DNA of 64,000 bases from Phaeodactylibacter xiamenensis (GCF_000759025.1 NZ_JPOS01000033.1:62001-126000), one strand, 5' to 3'; counted from the first letter of the stretch, positions 19,819 through 29,349 are shown. Notes: generated by a model from the letters alone, not told the origin. Translations and numbers: made by a program.

Positions 19819-21252
19819 TTACTCGACCGGCGTGATTTTCATCATGTTGGTCCGGTGGCGGCGGTGCAGCGGCATACTACCCGTATTGATGATGACATCA
19901 CCGGGTTTGACGCGCCCTTCGCGCTTCAGGATTTCCGTTACATCCGCGATGGTCTCATCAGTGGTGGTGAACCGGTCGTAGTAGAAGCAGCGCACGCCCC
20001 AAACAAGGTTAAGGGTGGCGAGCATGTGCATACGGTCGGAGAAGATGTAGATATCGGTCTTCGGCCGGTAGCTCGAAACTTTGAATGCGGTGTAGCCCGA
20101 GCTTGTCATACCGATAATTGCTTTGGCATTGACCTGCATAGCGGTCTGTGCGGCATTAAAGCAAATGACATCCGAGTGGAACGTCCGGGTTTTTGAGGTT
20201 GCGATCGGGCGGCGGTCCTTGAAGTCGTAGTGCGTCTCTGCCTCCTCAATGATTTTATTCATGGCTTCCACCACCTTCACGGGATGCTTACCCACGGAGG
20301 TTTCACCACTTAGCATTACCGCATCCGCGCCATCGAGTACGGCGTTGGCTACGTCGGTGATCTCTGCACGGGTCGGGCTTGGATTGGTGATCATGCTATC
20401 CATCATCTGCGTGGCTACAATCACTGGTCGGGCCCGCTGAATACACTTAGCGATGATGTCCTTCTGAATAAGCGGCAGGCGCTCCATAGCCACTTCGATG
20501 CCCAGGTCGCCCCGGGCTACCATGATCGCATTGGAGTGCTTGATGATTTTGTCAATCCGCTCTACCGCTTCCGGCTTCTCGATTTTGGAGATGATTTTGG
20601 CAGGGTGGTTTTTCGCTTCGATGCGTCTGCGTAAATCTTTGAGGTCTTTGGGGTGCCGTACGAAGGAGAGGGCAATCCAGTTGACCGGCTGCGTGAGGAT
20701 GAACTCCAGGTCGACCAGGTCTTTCTCCGTAAGGGAAGGCAGAGAAATTTTGGTATTGGGCAGGTTGACACCTTTATTGGAGGAAAGGGTGCCGCCGAAG
20801 AGGGTCTTGAGCCTGACCGTATCCTCTTTATTGGTTTCAAGGACTTCAAATACGAGTTTGCCGTCATCTACGAGCACGCGCTCGCCCACCTTAACATCCC
20901 GGGCAAAACTTTCGTAGCTCATATAGATTTTCTCCATGGTACCCACGCACTTTTCGTTGACGAGGGTGATCACATCCCCTTCTTTAAGCTCAAGGGCGTT
21001 ATCCTTGATTTTGCCTACACGGAGCTTAGGGCCCTGCAAGTCAGCAAGAATACTAATGTGCAGGTTATACTTTTCGTTGATGTAAGTGACGTGATCAATG
21101 ACCTGTTGGTGATCCTGATGGGTGCCGTGGGAAAAGTTAAGGCGGAATACGTCCACACCCGTTTTGACCAATTCCAGCAATTGATTGTAACTATTGCAGG
21201 CAGGACCTACGGTTGCCACAATTTTAGTATTTTGATGGTCAACGACTTTCAT
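19819..21252 (-). CDS. pyk: Pyruvate kinase
   Basis: Last step of glycolysis: transfers phosphate from phosphoenolpyruvate to ADP. 477 residues, the usual bacterial length. Visible motifs: KIVATVGPACNSYNQLL at the start, RLNFSHGTHQDHQ, ISKIEKPEAVERIDKI (active-site Lys of the LSKIE type), NAIMVARGDLGIEV, and the substrate block VIVATQMMDSMITNPSPTR with AVMLSGETSVGKHPV. The C-terminal domain is complete. Single gene with 360 bases of noncoding DNA before it. Confidence 0.97.
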   Translation of the reverse strand: MKVVDHQNTKIVATVGPACNSYNQLLELVKTGVDVFRLNFSHGTHQDHQQVIDHVTYINEKYNLHISILADLQGPKLRVGKIKDNALELKEGDVITLVNEKCVGTMEKIYMSYESFARDVKVGERVLVDDGKLVFEVLETNKEDTVRLKTLFGGTLSSNKGVNLPNTKISLPSLTEKDLVDLEFILTQPVNWIALSFVRHPKDLKDLRRRIEAKNHPAKIISKIEKPEAVERIDKIIKHSNAIMVARGDLGIEVAMERLPLIQKDIIAKCIQRARPVIVATQMMDSMITNPSPTRAEITDVANAVLDGADAVMLSGETSVGKHPVKVVEAMNKIIEEAETHYDFKDRRPIATSKTRTFHSDVICFNAAQTAMQVNAKAIIGMTSSGYTAFKVSSYRPKTDIYIFSDRMHMLATLNLVWGVRCFYYDRFTTTDETIADVTEILKREGRVKPGDVIINTGSMPLHRRHRTNMMKITPVE

Positions 21253-21612
21253 GCGTCTGGTAATTTTTTAATTGGGTGTAATTTTGTGTTTGCAACAGAC
21301 TAAGTGTAAAATTTACAATAATCCTAACTGTAAAAGTACGCTAATCCTAATAATATACAAACGGCCTATGGTTAAAAACCTGTGAACAAATACTGGTACG
21401 GCGGCATTTGAGGGGCTGATTTCCGAACAGGCAGCAGCCACTTTAAAAGAAAAAAACCAGGCTGAAACGGAACCCTGAATCGGCTGGGATTCAGCAATAG
21501 CAGGGTATTTCAGAGGTTCAGGGGGGTAACTTTTTTTTGAAAAACTTTGGTAGTCAAGGTTCTTCTACGTTTCTTTGCATCGCAATTGTAAACCAATAAA
21601 GCGAATTCACTT
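21253..21612. other. Noncoding region between divergent pyk and acpP
   Basis: 360 bases, AT-rich, containing the divergent control regions of pyk (leftward) and acpP (rightward). A small stem CTGAATC/GATTCAG with flanking CCCTG...CAGGG sits at about 21473-21507. No open frame or RNA gene was recognised. The acpP promoter is listed separately. Confidence 0.6.
21546..21577 (+). promoter_or_regulatory. Putative acpP-fabF promoter
   Basis: TTTG at 21546-21549 and TTTCTTTG at 21570-21577 (one mismatch to TAnnTTTG) are 20 bases apart, the expected spacing for the Bacteroidota housekeeping promoter. Transcription would start about 25-30 bases before the acpP ATG at 21613. Confidence 0.5.
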
Positions 21613-21855
21613 ATGTCTAGCATTGCAGAAAGAGTTAATAAGATCATCGTCGACAAATTAGGTGTCGACGAATCAGAGGTGAACCCGGATGCAAACTTCA
21701 CGAACGATCTGGGGGCCGACTCTCTGGACACCGTGGAGCTCATCATGGAGTTCGAAAAGGAGTTCGATATCGCTATTCCGGACGAACAGGCTGAAGCTAT
21801 CCAAACGGTAGGCCAGGCTGTTTCTTATCTGGAGTCACAGGTTAAAGAAGCGTAA
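21613..21855 (+). CDS. acpP: Acyl carrier protein
   Basis: 80 residues, acidic, the carrier of growing fatty acyl chains. The phosphopantetheine attachment Ser is S37 in [19 protein letters not shown]. The helical layout matches AcpP throughout. Followed by fabF, the classical pairing, with a long RNA hairpin between them. Confidence 0.98.
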   Translation: MSSIAERVNKIIVDKLGVDESEVNPDANFTNDLGADSLDTVELIMEFEKEFDIAIPDEQAEAIQTVGQAVSYLESQVKEA

Positions 21856-21887
21856 CAGCGTTTGCTGTTTCCGGATTTAACGTATGC

Positions 21888-21921
21888 AAATTAGAGGCTT
21901 TCTGAGGAAAGTCTCTGATTT
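21888..21921 (+). other. 15-bp RNA hairpin between acpP and fabF
   Basis: Arms AAATTAGAGGCTTTC and GAAAGTCTCTGATTT enclose a TGAG tetraloop. As RNA all 15 positions pair, two as G-U wobbles. There is no T run, so it is not a standard terminator. It may be an attenuator or mRNA-processing site that sets the acpP to fabF ratio; the RNase III gene lies downstream in the same cluster. Confidence 0.6.
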
Positions 21922-22068
21922 GTATCTCCGCGCCTTCTTTAAAATTGCATTTTGAACCTCCCGGCTACATTCTCTACCAAATACAAGGCGCAAATTTCCA
22001 ACCAAACAATTACACGGGCATAACTTAGCCGTTGCAACAGGAGGCTGGAACCAAATCAAATTAAGCCA

Positions 22069-23316
22069 ATGAAAAGGGTTGTCGTAACAGGACTAGGAGC
22101 AGTAACCCCCATCGGAAACTCAATTAGCGAATACCTGGAAGGTTTACAGAATGGCCTCAGTGGTGCTAATCCTATCACTCATTTTGATGCTTCCCAATTC
22201 AAGACTCAGTTTGCCTGCGAACTCAAGAATTTCCAACCTGAAGAAAAAGTAGACCGCCGCGAAATGCGCCGCATGGATAATTTTACCATCTATGCGATGT
22301 ATAGCGTTGCGGAGGCCATGGAAAATTCGGGCATCGATGTTGAAAAGATTAACGTCGACCGTGCAGGGGTTATCTGGGGCTCCGGGATTGGCGGACTGGC
22401 TACACTGGAAAAGGAAATCGAAGATCATATCACGGGAAATGGCACACCTCGCTACAACCCTTTCATGATCCCTAAGATGATCTCCGATATTGCTGCCGGG
22501 CTGATCTCCATCAGGTATGGTTTCCGGGGCGCGAATTTTGCGACCGTTTCTGCCTGTGCTTCTTCTTCTCATGCGATTGGCACTGCTTTTGATCAAATCC
22601 GCCTGGGCCGGCAGGATGTTGTCATTACCGGTGGCTCAGAAGCTACAGTGACAAAGGCTGGAGTAGGCGGCTTCAATGCGATGAAAGCACTCTCTACCCG
22701 CAACGATGATTACAAAACCGCCTCCCGTCCGTTTGACGCGGACCGTGATGGCTTCGTCCTTGGCGAGGGCGCAGGTGCAATCGTGCTCGAAGAACTGGAG
22801 CACGCTAAAAAGCGTGGTGCGACCATCTATGCCGAAATCGTTGGTGCAGGCGCCACCGCAGACGCCCACCACATCACTGCGCCACATCCCGAGGGACTGG
22901 GTGCAGGCAACGTTATGCGGATCGCATTGGCAGATGCCGGGCTCAATCCGGAAGATATTGATTACATCAACGTGCACGGCACGTCTACCCCACTTGGGGA
23001 TATTGCAGAGGTGAAAGCCATTCAGCAGGTCTTTGGCGAGCATGCCTACAATCTGAATATCAGTTCCACGAAATCCATGACCGGGCATTTGCTTGGCGCC
23101 GCCGGAGCAGTGGAGTCGATTGCAGGCATCCTGGCCATTCAGCATGGTTTTATCCCGCCTACGATCAACCACTTCACGGATGATCCGGAGCTGGATGCTA
23201 AACTGAACCTGACCTTTAACGAAGCGCAGGAGCGGGAAGTCAGAGCGATTCTCAGCAACACTTTTGGCTTCGGAGGGCACAATTCCTCTGTCGTATTTAA
23301 GAAGTACGAAGATTAG
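22069..23316 (+). CDS. fabF: 3-oxoacyl-[acyl-carrier-protein] synthase II
   Basis: Elongating ketosynthase of fatty acid synthesis. 415 residues, standard length. N-terminal MKRVVVTGLGAVTPIGN; active-site Cys in ATVSACASSSHAIG (about residue 165); the two catalytic His in INVHGTSTPLGD and MTGHLLGAAGAVESIAG; C-terminal NTFGFGGHNSSVVFK. Located between acpP and rnc, 213 bases after acpP. Confidence 0.98.
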   Translation: MKRVVVTGLGAVTPIGNSISEYLEGLQNGLSGANPITHFDASQFKTQFACELKNFQPEEKVDRREMRRMDNFTIYAMYSVAEAMENSGIDVEKINVDRAGVIWGSGIGGLATLEKEIEDHITGNGTPRYNPFMIPKMISDIAAGLISIRYGFRGANFATVSACASSSHAIGTAFDQIRLGRQDVVITGGSEATVTKAGVGGFNAMKALSTRNDDYKTASRPFDADRDGFVLGEGAGAIVLEELEHAKKRGATIYAEIVGAGATADAHHITAPHPEGLGAGNVMRIALADAGLNPEDIDYINVHGTSTPLGDIAEVKAIQQVFGEHAYNLNISSTKSMTGHLLGAAGAVESIAGILAIQHGFIPPTINHFTDDPELDAKLNLTFNEAQEREVRAILSNTFGFGGHNSSVVFKKYED

Positions 23317-23325
23317 GCACTTCTG

Positions 23326-23358
23326 CGCCTGGGGAATTGGATTCCCCAATCGCAGGCG
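23326..23358 (+). terminator. Hairpin after fabF
   Basis: GGGGAAT-TGG-ATTCCCC forms a tight inner stem, enclosed by CGCCTG/CAGGCG with a small bulge. There is no strong T run, so it is a weak terminator or a processing/stability element before rnc. Confidence 0.5.
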
Positions 23359-23400
23359 AGCCGTCTTTTAGGGAGGCTGGTATGGGGCCGCCGCATTTAT

Positions 23401-24258
23401 TTGAGCGGGCTTGGTATACCGGATTCTCCCGTTGGTTTTAAAAGAGTAGAGCGGCAGCGCGCATCAAGCCTGTTACCGCCTTACTCCTTAGATAACAATA
23501 TCTTTTCACAAAACACTAAGGTTTTGTTGCGGCTCGTATTTAGGTTTTATAACCATTTTTTATCTGAGGATAAGGAACTGGCCCGCCGTTTGAGGCAGCT
23601 CATTGGGTTTACCCCTGCCAATATGGCTATTTTCAGGCTGGCTTTTTCCCACAAGTCTTCCTCTTCGGAGAAACCCTACGCAGTGCAGAACAACGAACGC
23701 CTGGAATACCTGGGCGACGCTGTGCTCGGTACTATCGTAGCAGAGTATCTCTTTAAGAAATACCCTAACAGCGACGAGGGCTTCCTCACCAAAATGCGCT
23801 CGAAGATCGTCAAGCGCAAATCCCTCAACCTGATCGGCGATAAGATGGGGCTGGATATGCTGCTCTCTGAGTACAATCAGACCCGCCTGAGCCGCTCTAT
23901 GCTGGGAAATGCGGTGGAGGCACTCGTTGGCGCAGTTTATCTGGAAAAGGGTTACAAAGGCACTAAGCGCTTCGTAGTCAATAAAATCCTACGCAACTAC
24001 GTGGACGTACACGAGCTGGAAACCGTGGATGACAACTACAAGAGCCAGCTGCTGGAATGGTGCCAGAAAAACGGCCAAACCGTTACTTACAAGCTCCTGG
24101 CACGGTATAAGTTCGAAAAGCGGGACCGCTTCAAAGTTGCAGTCATGGTGAATGGCAAGAAAATAGCCACCGCCGACGACTTCAACAAGAAAAGCGCCGA
24201 ACAAACCGCTTCTGAAAAAGCCATGCACTCTATGGGCATCCTCGATACAGAGGACTAA
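23401..24258 (+). CDS. rnc: Ribonuclease III
   Basis: Cuts double-stranded RNA in rRNA and mRNA processing. The catalytic domain has the family signature NNERLEYLGDAVLGTI and the second acidic block MLGNAVEALVGAVYLEKGYK. The C-terminal double-stranded RNA-binding domain runs from NYKSQLLEWCQKNGQ to ASEKAMHSMG. No ATG precedes the conserved part: the frame opens at TTG 23401, but the first 40 residues look unlike the family. TTG at 23524 or 23527, just after AAGG, would give a more usual N-terminus (LLRLVFRFYNHFLSEDKELA). Part of the acpP-fabF-rnc order common in Bacteroidota. Confidence 0.92.
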   Translation: MSGLGIPDSPVGFKRVERQRASSLLPPYSLDNNIFSQNTKVLLRLVFRFYNHFLSEDKELARRLRQLIGFTPANMAIFRLAFSHKSSSSEKPYAVQNNERLEYLGDAVLGTIVAEYLFKKYPNSDEGFLTKMRSKIVKRKSLNLIGDKMGLDMLLSEYNQTRLSRSMLGNAVEALVGAVYLEKGYKGTKRFVVNKILRNYVDVHELETVDDNYKSQLLEWCQKNGQTVTYKLLARYKFEKRDRFKVAVMVNGKKIATADDFNKKSAEQTASEKAMHSMGILDTED

Positions 24259-24269
24259 TCTGTTACAAT

Positions 24270-25598
24270 GTGAGCTGGACCTACGCCACCCTGCAAGCGT
24301 ACGCACCGAATACCCTCGTCCTGAACCGGGCACGGGCACTCTTCTACGGGCGAAAGTGGGAAAACGTAGCTTCCGATGGCGATGCCCTTTGGGGCATTTG
24401 CAAGTCTACAGGTGAGCTCACCTACCCGGTCATGGTAACTCTCGACGGGAAAGCCTTCCATTGTACCTGCAAAAACCGGTACCGCCCCTGTCAGCACGTA
24501 CTTTCCCTGTTGCTTTTCTTCCTTCGCAAAAATGATCAGATCACACCCGCCGATGAGCGCCCGGGCTGGGTTCGCGATGCGATCCGGCAGCCGGAGGCCC
24601 GAAAGTCTGCCGTAGCAGATACCAGCGAACGCGAAGCCCGCCTGCACAAGCGTATTGTGGAGATGAAGTCAGGCGTGGAAGAGCTGGATCAATGGCTTCG
24701 TGATGTCATCCGGCAGGGGCTTTCCAGCCTTGAAGGGGCAGGGCCAGATTTCTGGGAACGCATAGCAGCCCGTATGGTGGACGCTAAACTAGGGAGTGTC
24801 GCCCGCCGCATTCGCAGCTTCCCAAAGCTGATGGAAGAAGAACAGTGGCATGGTAAATTACTAGGCGCTTTGTCTGAGCTTTATCTGTTCGTGCAAAGCT
24901 TCCGTCAGTTAGAGGGGCTGCCCCAGGCCATGCAGGTAGAACTGCTGTCCTACGGAGGCGTCAATTTGAAAAAGGAAGAGGTACTGGAAGGGCCGGCTGT
25001 CTCAGACCGATGGCTGGTGATCGGACTGGTGGAGGGAGAGGAAGAAAAGCTTCGTTACCGCCGTACCTGGCTGGTAGGGGAGCAGACCGGCCGGTTTGCA
25101 CTTATTTTGGACTTTGCGTGGGGAAACGAACGTTTTGAGGGGCATTGGGTCTTGGGCAGTGCCCTGCAGGGGGAGCTCGTTTACTATCCGGGTACCTATC
25201 CGTTGCGGGCTTTATTGAAAAGGGTACAGCCCTACCGGCAGCCTATGGATGCAATCCCCATAACAGAGCATGGGCAGGAAATGCTGGAAGCCTATGCGCA
25301 GGCACTGTCTAAGAACCCATGGCTTTCCGGCTTTCCGGTATTGCTGGGGCAGATCCGGGCGGTTTGGCAATCAGGGAAGGTGGTACTGCTTGACGCCCGG
25401 GGCATGGAAATACCAGTGCAGGCAGAGGAGGCCCATGAGTGGGTACTTTTGGCCGTAGGAGGGCATCAGGAGGTTACCGTTTTTGGAGAATGGACAGGCG
25501 AATCGCTCCGGGCCCTTTCCGTTCTGGACAGTAGTCGGATTATTCAACTTCAGGGGCCGCCACCCTCGGCTTTTGGCGAAGCGGAGGAAATGCTTTGA
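24270..25598 (+). CDS. SWIM zinc-finger protein
   Basis: 442 residues, starting at GTG (the ATG two bases before is followed at once by a stop). The N-terminal AFHCTCKNRYRPCQHVLSLL is a SWIM zinc finger of the CxCx(n)CxH type. The rest is a long region with no catalytic motif that I recognise. In other bacteria such genes often neighbour MoxR and vWA protein genes; here the nearest MoxR lies 14 kb away. The gene follows rnc by 11 bases and may be co-transcribed with it. Function unknown; nucleic-acid or protein binding through the SWIM finger is the family's expectation. Confidence 0.8.
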   Translation: MSWTYATLQAYAPNTLVLNRARALFYGRKWENVASDGDALWGICKSTGELTYPVMVTLDGKAFHCTCKNRYRPCQHVLSLLLFFLRKNDQITPADERPGWVRDAIRQPEARKSAVADTSEREARLHKRIVEMKSGVEELDQWLRDVIRQGLSSLEGAGPDFWERIAARMVDAKLGSVARRIRSFPKLMEEEQWHGKLLGALSELYLFVQSFRQLEGLPQAMQVELLSYGGVNLKKEEVLEGPAVSDRWLVIGLVEGEEEKLRYRRTWLVGEQTGRFALILDFAWGNERFEGHWVLGSALQGELVYYPGTYPLRALLKRVQPYRQPMDAIPITEHGQEMLEAYAQALSKNPWLSGFPVLLGQIRAVWQSGKVVLLDARGMEIPVQAEEAHEWVLLAVGGHQEVTVFGEWTGESLRALSVLDSSRIIQLQGPPPSAFGEAEEML

Positions 25599-25608
25599 AA
25601 CCGGGCAT

Positions 25609-25616
25609 TACTTTTG
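25609..25616 (+). promoter_or_regulatory. -7 promoter box before the OmpA/PD40 gene
   Basis: TACTTTTG matches TAnnTTTG exactly, 76 bases before the ATG at 25692. No TTTG at a proper -33 distance was found. Confidence 0.4.
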
Positions 25617-25691
25617 TGTGTTTTATCGTCATAAGGAGTGTACAAGTCGTTTTCGGCCGATTTCTTTTAAGTTCTGCTTATACACTAAATT

Positions 25692-28115
25692 ATGAGAAAG
25701 CCCTTCCTGCCACTGCTATTCCTGCTTCTTATGGGCCGCTGTGTGATTCCTGCCACCGCACAGCGTACGCTGCAGGAGGTTGTTAATACCACTTACGACG
25801 AACTTTACCCGGTCGTTAATATGCAGGGCGATGCCCTGTACTTCGCCCGCTTTGGGCACCCGAGGAACCGGGGCGAGCAAAACGCCAGCGACGTTTGGGT
25901 CACCTACCGTTCAGGTAGCGGCATCTGGTCCAAACCGGTGAACGTTGGCGCTCCTGTCAACACCAGAGGAGCCGAGTGGCCTCTGAGCCTGAATACTTCC
26001 GCAAGGCAGCTGTTGGTTTATGCTGCCGGAAAAGGTCAGCTGCGCCGGTACCGGGAGGCTGGCCGGCTTTGGAGCCTGTCAGATACGCACCACCTTGAGG
26101 GCGGCCACGCAAGTGTACCGGAAGCTTTTTTTCAGATCGCTCAGGACAATCACCATATGATCTGCGTGCTGCCGCAAAAGGGGCACCCTGCCCATAAAGA
26201 CCTTTGCCTGAGTACCCGGACGGATGCCGCTGCCTGGAGCGCTCCCATAGTGCTGCCGAAGACCATCAACAGCTCTGCAGATGAGCAGAGTGCCTATCTC
26301 GCTCCGGACAACCGGACCCTTTATTTTTCCTCCAATCGCGCTGGCGGCAAAGGCGGCTACGATCTGTATATGACCAGGCGAAAAGGAGGTGGTTGGAATA
26401 ATTGGACGGAACCGGTCAACCTTGGCCAGGAAATCAATACCAAAGCTGATGAGTTGTTCATCAGCGTTCCGGCTTCCGGAACAGAGGCTTTTATTGCACG
26501 CCGCCCCGTAGGCAGAGATATGGATATTTTTCAAATGACGCTGCCTGAACCACTCCGGCCTGAAGCATTGCGCCTGATCAAAGGCGAGGTGCAGGTTGAC
26601 CGCTTCAGTTTGGCAGGAGAAGTGGAGGTGCGCCTTGAGGATACAAAAGCCGGGAAGATAGTACAGGTTGCAGAAGTTGATGCAGACGGGACCTACAGCC
26701 TCCTGCTTCCTGCCACTGAAAAAGGAGTGGTTTTTGCGGAATTACCCGGCTATTTCCCCGTGGCGCAGCCGATAGAAGCTCTTGGAGAAGACTTGTCTGC
26801 CAACGCTATGGTATCGAATGGTTCTGCCGTTGTAATGTCAGAGGAAGAGGCAGATATCCGGGGCCTTCACCTGCACCTGGATAAGCTGGATAATGAGTTG
26901 CTGGAGCTTAAACGGATGCGGCAGGAGGCACTGGCTGAAGTCCGGGCTCAGCAATACGGACTGGATTTGCCTCCGCCTTCGGACCCCGAAATTGAGGCCC
27001 TGCGTCACCGGTACCGGTATTTTACAGAAGTTGTGGCGCATCAGGATACCTTACCGGACGATGGCTACGATGAGGCTGCTGCTGCCGAACGGGAGCTGGA
27101 AGATATGCAAGCACGGTTTAAGCGATTTTACGTGCATGAGAAGTCCCTGCAGGAGGCGGAACAGGAAACAGCCGAAGGAGAACGCCACCTTTGGGAAGAC
27201 CAACCGACCTTCGAAGAGCTTCAGGATCAGGCCAAAGCAGAGCTGGAACAGGAATTGATCCCTGAAGTGGAAAAGCGGCTGATACAGGAAATGGAAATAC
27301 CTGTTAAGGTGGAGCCCAGCCCGGCTTTGACGGAATCGGAGCGTGCCTCGCTGGAGCAAAAGGCCCGGCAGCTGCAAGCTCAAATTAAGGAAGGGCTGAC
27401 TTCTGCCGATGCCTTACCCCCGGACTGGACAGCCAAAGGTGCATTTCAGCCTGCTGGACAAGAACCAGAAGCATGGGAGGCTCAGGTACTGGAAGGGTTG
27501 AAAGCTGCAATGGAAGATGAAGTGGCAGAAGCTCTGGCCCCGCATCTGGAAGAAAAAGTGGAAGGGCTGGTTGAAATAGACGGACGGTATCAGGTCAAAA
27601 AACTGGAACGGGCAATGGTGCAGCAAAAGCTCGACCGCAAAGTGGCACAGCAACTATCCACAGAACCCGTGCCGCCCGTTAATGACGATCCTGATGCAGT
27701 GCCTGCTCTTGTACCGGTTTCATCATCGGCTCCTGCAGCCTATCAGGAGGTCAGCCAAAACCTCACCTTAATCCCGGCAGAAATAGGCCAGAATATTGCA
27801 CTTAACAGCGTGCATTTTGAGACTGGTACAGATCGTCTGAAGCCGGGGGCTTATCCCGAACTCAACCGTTTGCTGTCTTTTCTCAATCAGCATCCGGATC
27901 TCATAGCAGAGGTTGGCGCGCATATTGGCGAGCCTCATTCCTATGCCAAAGCACTTGAACTGACCCGGCAGCGGGCTCAGGTAGTGGTAAGTTTTTTAGT
28001 TGGGAATGGCATTGATGCCACGCGCCTGCACGGTAAGGGTTATGGAAAAGCTTTCCCAAAACCCAACCCGGCCTTTTCCGAACGTCTCGAAATACGTATC
28101 ATTGGCAAAAATTGA
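25692..28115 (+). CDS. OmpA-family protein with PD40 beta-propeller and coiled coil
   Basis: 807 residues, exported (signal peptide MRKPFLPLLFLLLMGRCVIP, residues 1-25). Residues about 40-290 form a WD40-like/PD40 propeller, with repeats such as YLAPDNRTLYFSSNRAGGKG. A carboxypeptidase-like beta sandwich follows (about 297-365, IKGEVQVDRFSLAGEVEVRL). The middle (about 390-660) is strongly helical and acidic, rich in Glu and Gln, probably coiled coil. The C-terminal OmpA domain (about 700-807, NSVHFETGTDRLKPGAYPEL, then LHGKGYGKAFP) binds peptidoglycan. The layout is typical of Bacteroidota OmpA/PD40 proteins that tie the outer membrane to the wall. The long coiled coil is more than the usual family carries. 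Confidence 0.88.
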   Translation: MRKPFLPLLFLLLMGRCVIPATAQRTLQEVVNTTYDELYPVVNMQGDALYFARFGHPRNRGEQNASDVWVTYRSGSGIWSKPVNVGAPVNTRGAEWPLSLNTSARQLLVYAAGKGQLRRYREAGRLWSLSDTHHLEGGHASVPEAFFQIAQDNHHMICVLPQKGHPAHKDLCLSTRTDAAAWSAPIVLPKTINSSADEQSAYLAPDNRTLYFSSNRAGGKGGYDLYMTRRKGGGWNNWTEPVNLGQEINTKADELFISVPASGTEAFIARRPVGRDMDIFQMTLPEPLRPEALRLIKGEVQVDRFSLAGEVEVRLEDTKAGKIVQVAEVDADGTYSLLLPATEKGVVFAELPGYFPVAQPIEALGEDLSANAMVSNGSAVVMSEEEADIRGLHLHLDKLDNELLELKRMRQEALAEVRAQQYGLDLPPPSDPEIEALRHRYRYFTEVVAHQDTLPDDGYDEAAAAERELEDMQARFKRFYVHEKSLQEAEQETAEGERHLWEDQPTFEELQDQAKAELEQELIPEVEKRLIQEMEIPVKVEPSPALTESERASLEQKARQLQAQIKEGLTSADALPPDWTAKGAFQPAGQEPEAWEAQVLEGLKAAMEDEVAEALAPHLEEKVEGLVEIDGRYQVKKLERAMVQQKLDRKVAQQLSTEPVPPVNDDPDAVPALVPVSSSAPAAYQEVSQNLTLIPAEIGQNIALNSVHFETGTDRLKPGAYPELNRLLSFLNQHPDLIAEVGAHIGEPHSYAKALELTRQRAQVVVSFLVGNGIDATRLHGKGYGKAFPKPNPAFSERLEIRIIGKN

Positions 28116-28152
28116 AAGGGTGCCCATGTGGGCACGCTAAAACCAACCTTGT

Positions 28153-28647
28153 ATGCAGTTTATACCTGAAGACGCGATTGATCAGGCGGTAGCCGAACTG
28201 GAGGGAAAGTCTGATGCCTACGCGCAGGGGCTGGAGGCCATGCAGCAGGAGCAGCCCGTATTGTTTGCCTACCCTTTTACAGAAAACTTCGAGGCGTTCA
28301 CAGCGGAAGAGCGTGAGTACTTTCTGTTTCTGATGCTGGTGGTTTGGCATGCCGTCCGAAAAGAGGCGCTCCCGCCTGTTATTGACGAAAAGCACATCAG
28401 CGAAGTGGAGGAAGCCAACTGGGCTGTAATGCATGGCAACAAAGGCGGAAACTTCCGGTCCCGCCTTGACCCCTTCTTCGAGGGCTACCCTCAGGAGGAC
28501 CTGCTGGCTTTTGCAGAAGATGCGCTGACTCAGGACGAAGAAGATGCTCTGGCCCTGGTTTCCCGGGAGGGGCAGGAAGCCCTCTTTGTGAGCTTAAAGA
28601 CCATTATTGATTGCCTGACGGGGTATGAGCCGGACTTTTCCGGGTAG
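28153..28647 (+). CDS. Hypothetical acidic protein
   Basis: 164 residues, clearly acidic and helical, with no signal peptide, membrane segment or motif that I recognise. The middle segment YFLFLMLVVWHAVRKEALPP is hydrophobic enough for a buried helix. It follows the OmpA/PD40 gene by 37 bases on the same strand, so it may share that transcript. A promoter box for the next gene begins 42 bases after its stop. Confidence 0.65.
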   Translation: MQFIPEDAIDQAVAELEGKSDAYAQGLEAMQQEQPVLFAYPFTENFEAFTAEEREYFLFLMLVVWHAVRKEALPPVIDEKHISEVEEANWAVMHGNKGGNFRSRLDPFFEGYPQEDLLAFAEDALTQDEEDALALVSREGQEALFVSLKTIIDCLTGYEPDFSG

Positions 28648-28689
28648 GGCAAATAATATGTTAGCGTGGAAATTTAATTTAATTATTCG

Positions 28690-28697
28690 TACTTTTG
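28690..28697 (+). promoter_or_regulatory. -7 promoter box for the TraR/DksA-like gene
   Basis: TACTTTTG matches TAnnTTTG exactly, about 103 bases before the ATG at 28800. No clear -33 TTTG. Confidence 0.4.
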
Positions 28698-28799
28698 CAC
28701 CGTATTTTAGAGAAATAATTGTTCTGGCTGTCCCTCAATGTAGGCAGAAGTAAGGCTCAGCCGGGTATTAATGTGCTTCATATTAAACTGCAACTTGCT

Positions 28800-29171
28800 A
28801 TGAATCAAAACGCAGAAAAAACACGCTATTCGGATGAAGAGCTGGAAGAATTTCGCGTGCTTATCCAGGGAAAACTGGATAAAGCCAGAAAGGAACTGGA
28901 CTTCTATCTCGATCAGCTATCTGAAATGGCGGATAACCCGGATGCAAAAGTCAAAGGGCTTGACGATGGCATCGGCACTGCTGAAAACGAACGGCTTACC
29001 AGCATGGCATCGCGGCAGCGCAAACTCATTCAGCATTTGGATAATGCACTGATCCGCATTCAAAATAAAGTATACGGCGTTTGCCGCGAAACCGGTAAGC
29101 TGATCTCAAAAGAGCGGCTCCGGGCTGTACCTCATGCCACACTTAGTATAGATGCGAAAAAGAGCCGGTAA
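28800..29171 (+). CDS. TraR/DksA-family regulator with degenerate zinc finger
   Basis: 123 residues from the ATG at 28800 (MNQNAEKTRYSDEELEEFRV); the open frame before it is not coding. The N-terminal long helices (RVLIQGKLDKARKELDFYLD and the loop GLDDGIGTAENERL) are the coiled-coil tip that enters the RNA polymerase secondary channel in DksA relatives. The C-terminal segment YGVCRETGKLISKERLRAVP keeps only one Cys of the usual four, as in many Bacteroidota members, so zinc is probably not bound. It is followed after a terminator by lspA, a gene order common in this phylum. Confidence 0.88.
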   Translation: MNQNAEKTRYSDEELEEFRVLIQGKLDKARKELDFYLDQLSEMADNPDAKVKGLDDGIGTAENERLTSMASRQRKLIQHLDNALIRIQNKVYGVCRETGKLISKERLRAVPHATLSIDAKKSR

Positions 29172-29197
29172 TTTACCTCTTGCGCTCCACGCCCCGA

Positions 29198-29236
29198 AAA
29201 GTCCTCTTTTGCAATAATGCAGAAGAGGGCTTTTTT
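29198..29236 (+). terminator. Rho-independent terminator after the TraR/DksA-like gene
   Basis: Arms CCTCTTtTGCA and TGCAgAAGAGG enclose ATAA and are followed by GC and six T. Confidence 0.9.
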
Positions 29237-29349
29237 ACAATTTACTGCAAACCTAAAAATCTATACGGGCGTTATTAATCCGATTGGACTGAAATTTTAA
29301 GCCCCGCCCATGCCAAAACGGTGACAGGTTTGTCTGGTAGCGTGCAGGT

